From JBAWXE01 sp037144255 (GTDB taxonomy: Bacteria > Bacteroidota > Bacteroidia > Chitinophagales > Chitinophagaceae), in the NCBI GenBank assembly GCA_037144255.1, contig JBAWXE010000010.1:1-48148 (forward strand): DNA of 48,148 nt. Reading direction: 5' to 3'. The notes beneath the pieces are model-generated. The model was not told where the DNA came from and searched no databases. It worked only from the letters and a program-made list of their open reading frames with translations. How positions within the stretch are numbered: position 1 is the first letter of the stretch; the number at the start of each line of letters is the position of its first letter. A program made the translations under genes and the position numbers. Positions 40,601 through 46,600 of this stretch are shown here, one piece after another.

Positions 40601-43600
40601 CGATCACATGGGGAACATCTGCGGGTAATGGAGCTAGTACAATTACCTATCATGTGTATGTTGGTACCGATAGTACAGTACCAACCTTGGTGAGTGGCTA
40701 CAATCCATTTGATACCACCACAGGATTGTCAAAGGTTATCACAGGCTTGAATCCTGCTACTACCTATTACTTCAGAGTAATTGCATCGGGTGCAGGTAGC
40801 TGCACTACAGCCGCTACTTGGTGGGGAACTGCAACTACAACTTGTGGTGCCCCAAGTGCCCCAAGTGCTCTAACCTTTACATCTACTAGTAGTACTGGTA
40901 CAACCGTAGGCTTTACTGCAGGTAGTGGTTCAATAGATGGTTATTTAGTTATCAAGAGTTCTGGTGCATTTACCGGTACAATTAATAGCGGTACTCCATA
41001 TAGTGTCACCACTGTAGTTGGTAATGGTACAGTAGTCGGAAATGGTTCTAGTACTTCAGGTTACGCAGTGAGTAGTTTGACAGCTAATTCTGCTTATACA
41101 TTTACAGTTATTCCTTATAACACAACAGGTTGTGTTACTAGTCCTACTTATAATACGACAAGCCCATTAAGTGCAAATGACACTACGTGTCCAGGAGCGC
41201 CAACTGTTGGGTCTGCTTCATCTATTACTTCTACAGGCTTTACAGCTAACTGGACAGCACCTAGTGGTGGTGGTGCAGGCACTGTTACTTATTCTGTGGA
41301 AGTAGCTACAGACAATGCAATGGCAAGTCCAATAAGTGGTTCACCATTTGCAGGTACTTCTGCTACATCATTAGCTATAACAGGTCTGAACCCTGCTACT
41401 AATTACTACTTCAGAGTTACTGCAAGTAATCATTGTAGTGGATCGGCAAGTGGTATAAGTTCTGTTGTGAATACTTCATGTGCTGCGCCTAATGCGCCAA
41501 CTGGTATCAACTTTACTAGTACTTCATCAAGCGGAACTACAGTTGGCTTTACAGCTGGTAGTGGTTCTACTGACGGTTATTTGGTAATACAAAGTACTAG
41601 TGTTGCATTCAGTGGTTCAATCACTAATGGTGCTACATATACAGTCAATCAGGTTGTTAGTAACGGTAAAATTGTTGCAGTTGGTAATAGTACATCTGTG
41701 GGTGTTAGTGGCTTAAGTGCAAATACTAAATACTACTATACGATAATACCATATAATAATTCAGGTTGTGCTAGCATTGTTTACAATACATCATCTGTAT
41801 TGTATGACTTTGTAATCACTTGCCCTAATACACCTAGCAGCATTTCTGCATCTGCTACTGCTTCTAGTTCATTTACAGCTACATGGGGTACATCAGCAGG
41901 TGGTGGTGCTAATACAATTACATATCATGTATATGTTGCTACTGATACTACTGTGCCAACTTTAGTAAGTGGCTACAATCCACATGATACTACTGCTCTT
42001 TCTATTGCAATTAGTGGTTTAAATCCTGTAACTAAGTATTATTTCAGAGTTACTGCTACAGGAGGTTCTTGTACAAGTGCTGCCACAGTATGGGATTCTA
42101 CAACAACTAGTTGTGCTGCTCCTGCTCAGCCTACCGCGCTTACATTTACGGGTAAATCTGCTACAGGTGTTACAGTTGGCTTTACAGCTGCAGGTTCTCC
42201 TGATGATTACTTAGTGATTCGCAGTAATGCTGTTTTTAATGGTATCATTAACAATGGTAGTACATATAGTGGTTCTGTTGGCAATGGTACAATTGCGTCT
42301 TCAGGTAGCAATGCAACCTCATATCCACTGACAGGACTTAGTGCCAATACTAAGTATATATACACGATTATTCCTTACAATACTTCAGGATGTATTACTA
42401 GTCCTACTTATAATACTGTTAGCCCATTGAAGGATTCATTCATTACTTGTCCTGGTCAACCTACTATCGCTGGTTCAGGATATGCAACAGCTATAACTTC
42501 TACAGGCTTTACGGCTAACTGGTCAGCTCCTAGTGGAGGTGGTGCAGCTACTGTTACGTATTCAGTTGAGGTAGCAACAGACAACTTGTTCACTTCCCCT
42601 GTAACCGGATCACCATTTACGGGTACTTCAGCAACCAACTTGGCTATTACTGGATTGAACCCTGCTTCTAATTACTATTTCAGAGTTACTGCTAGCAATG
42701 GTTGTAGTGGTATTGCTAGTGCTGCATCAGGCGTAGTGAATACTGCTTGTGCAGTTCCTACAGCACCTACTAGTATCAGCTTCTCCTCTCAGACTAACTC
42801 AGCTGTTACGATCACTATTAATGGTGGTGGTTCACCAACAGGTTATATGATCGTTAGAAGTACAGCATCACCTGCTGCAATTACTGCAAGTAATATCAAC
42901 GGTACTACACCATCTGTTAATGCTGCTATAACTGGCGCAACTGCAGATACCGTAGCTGCTTATGGTACATCTCCTGTTACTGTAACAGGTTTGACAGCTA
43001 ACAGAACCTACTTCTTTGAAGCTATACCTTATAATAATACAAGTTGTTCAGGTGGTACAGTGTACAACACTACTTCACCTTCTGCTAGTAGTACAACAAC
43101 ATGCCCTAGTGCTCCTGCCAGCCTAGTAACAGGTTCGGTTACAAGTACAGGTTTCCAATTGAGTTGGACTGCACCTTTGGGTGGTGCAACTGGATATGTA
43201 GCTGAGTTGTCTCTCGCTCAAGCACCATTCACTGTGGTAGCTTCTTCTGGAGGTATCTCTGGTACTAGCTATACATTTACCGGCTTAAGTGCTAATACTC
43301 ATTATTATTATAGAGTAAAAGATTCCAATGCAGTTTGTAGCAGTACATATACTACTAGTGGTGCAACTTATGTGTCTACCATTTGTGGTACTGTAAGACC
43401 TGTTATTACTGCATCATCTGTTACTGTATGTACATCTGCTACTGTTGGTGCTACCCTTACAGGTACTGGAGCTTCTACTTATGCTTGGACTCCAACAACA
43501 GGTTTGTATACTACTTCTAATTTGTCTTCTGCTTATTCAACAGGTTCTAGTACTGTAGTGTATGCTAAACCTGCATCTTCTACTATGTACTATGTAACCG

Positions 43601-46600
43601 CTACAGATGCATTTGGATGTACAGCATCAGATTCAATAGTGATCAATACAACCACGGCACCTACAGCAAATACGCCTTCGGCTACAGCATCTATCTTATG
43701 CGCAGGAACTAGTGCTACACTTACAGAGAATGCGTCATATAGTGGTGGTTCTGTTGGTAACTACTTAGTTAATTCTATAGGATTTGATCCAGTAGATACT
43801 ACAGGTATGTCTCAAGCATCAATTTCAGGTACCAATAGTGTAAGTTCTGGAATTTCAATTCCATTTACATTTAGTTTCTATGGTACTGGATATACCACTA
43901 TCTATGCAGCATCCAATGGTTATGTAGGTTTTACTAATAGTGGTCTAACTGCTACAGGTCCTGTAGCTTTCCCATCATCTTCTACTACTAAGAATGTGAT
44001 TGCGTTGTTCGAAAAATCATTAGGTTATACCTCAGGCTCTAATAAAATTAGATACGGTACAGTTGGTACTGCCCCTAACAGGAAGTTTGTGATAGATTAC
44101 AGCAACTTTGCTAATGGAAACGCTGTTGGTAATAATGCTGGTCAAGTTATACTTTATGAAAGAACTAATATTATAGATATCGTTTTGCGTACTGTTAGTA
44201 CTAGTGCTGCTCAAACAGCATCTACAACAGGTCTGAACAACTCTAATGGTACTTTAGGTGCTACTCCTTCTGGTAGAAATAATGCGGGCTATTCAGTGAA
44301 TAATGAGGCTTGGAGATTCTATCCATTAACATTGTCATATGCATGGACTCAAACTGCAGGTAGTCCGTCAGGTACGATCACTTCGCCTTCTGCAAATGCT
44401 ACCTCAGTAACACCTTCTAGTACTGCTTATGGAGCAAATACATACCAAATTGCAGTTTCTGATACTATTGGACAATGTTCAAGTTCAGCTACTAAGACAT
44501 TATGGGTTCCAAATCCTGTCTTAACATCTATCACAGGTACAGCTACTATATGCCCTACAGCTAATACTAATGTTACTTTTAACGGTACACCTAATGGCAT
44601 CGTTCATTACACCTTGAATGGCGTTGCACAAACAAATGCAACATTGAACGGATCAGGTACCGTGGTTGTAAATACAGGTGCTTTGTCATCTGCCGGATCG
44701 CCTTATATTTATAAGGTAACGTCAGTAGATTCAGGTAGCTGTACAGGATCTTCTATACCAAACAGTGCAGGAGATTCTGTTACTGTAACAGTACAACCAA
44801 CACCTACTGCAACTATTAGTGGTGCTGCTACTATTTGTTACAATACATCTTCAAATATTTATTTTGCGGGTACTCCTAATGCAACCGTTAGATATCATAT
44901 CAATGCTGGTGCACATCAATCTCTAACTTTGAGCGCTACAGGTGTAGATACTATTTTTACCGGTAATATCACAGCAAATGCTACCTACACAATAGATAGT
45001 GTTATTGCTACTACATTATGTGGAGTTCCTGTTAGCAGTCAGTCAGCTATTGTTACTGTATTACCGGCACTTACAGTTCCTACTGTGAGTGGTACAACAA
45101 GTATCTGTAACAATACAGCTACTAACCTGAATTTTACTGGACCTAAAAATGGAACAGTTCATTATACTTTGAACGGTACAGCACAAACACCGGTTTCATT
45201 GGGTTTAACCACAGGTTTGGCTACAGTATCTACAGGTACATTGACATCAGGTACATATACTTATCAGGTTACTGCTGTAGACTCAGCTACATGTACCAAT
45301 AATATTTCTAGTGGTAGTTCTGCTGTAGTTACAGTAAGTTCTGATCCTGTTTCTACTATTAGTGGTACAGCTACATTATGCCCTGGAGGCAGTACGAATC
45401 TGACCTTTACCGGTACACATGGCGGTATTGTTCACTACACTAAGAATGGTGTAGCACAGACAAATGCTACGATGAGTGGTTCAGGTACAGTGTCTGTAAG
45501 TACAGGAGCATTAGCTAATGGCGGATCAACACCGATTCTTTACATATACAAAGTAACATCAGTAGATTCAGGCACATGTACAGGTCCTTCTATACCAAAC
45601 AGTACCGGAGATTCTATCGTTGTAACTGTCGATCCTACGGCTACTGCATCTATTAGCGGTACCACTACGATATGTTACAATTCGTCAACAAATATTGCAT
45701 TTGCCGGTACCCCTAATGCAACGGTTAGATACCATATTAATGCCGGTGCACACCAATCTGCTATTTTGAATGCATCGGGAGCGGATACTATTTCTACCGG
45801 TAATATCACAGCAAATGCTACCTACACAGTTGATAGTGTTATCTCTGGTTGCGGATTTGCAGTTGCGGGTCAGTCAGCTATTGTTACTGTATCACCGGCA
45901 CTTACAGTTCCTACTGTGAGTGGTACAACAAGTATCTGTAACAATACAGCTACTAACCTGAATTTTACTGGACCTAAAAATGGAACAGTTCATTATACTT
46001 TGAACGGTACAGCACAAACACCGGTTTCATTGGGTTTAACCACAGGTTTGGCTACAGTATCTACAGGTACATTGACATCAGGTACATATACTTATCAGGT
46101 TACTGCTGTAGACTCAGCTACATGTACCAATAATATTTCTAGTGGTAGTTCTGCTGTAGTTACAGTAAGTTCTGATCCTGTTTCTACTATTAGTGGTACA
46201 GCTACATTATGCCCTGGAGGCAGTACGAATCTGACCTTTACCGGTACACATGGCGGTATTGTTCACTACACTAAGAATGGTGTAGCACAGACAAATGCTA
46301 CGATGAGTGGTTCAGGTACAGTGTCTGTAAGTACAGGAGCATTAGCTAATGGCGGATCAACACCGATTCTTTACATATACAAAGTAACATCAGTAGATTC
46401 AGGCACATGTACAGGTCCTTCTATACCAAACAGTACCGGAGATTCTATCGTTGTAACTGTCGATCCTACGGCTACTGCATCTATTAGCGGTACCACTACG
46501 ATATGTTACAATTCGTCAACAAATATTGCATTTGCCGGTACCCCTAATGCAACGGTTAGATACCATATTAATGCCGGTGCACACCAATCTGCTATTTTGA

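Noticed and set aside
31417..44214. Several minus-strand and one plus-strand off-frame open stretches of 60-92 codons within the giant gene
   Set aside because: All lie inside the continuous fn3/Ig frame and have no domain character. They follow from its low-complexity Thr/Gly/Ala codon pattern.
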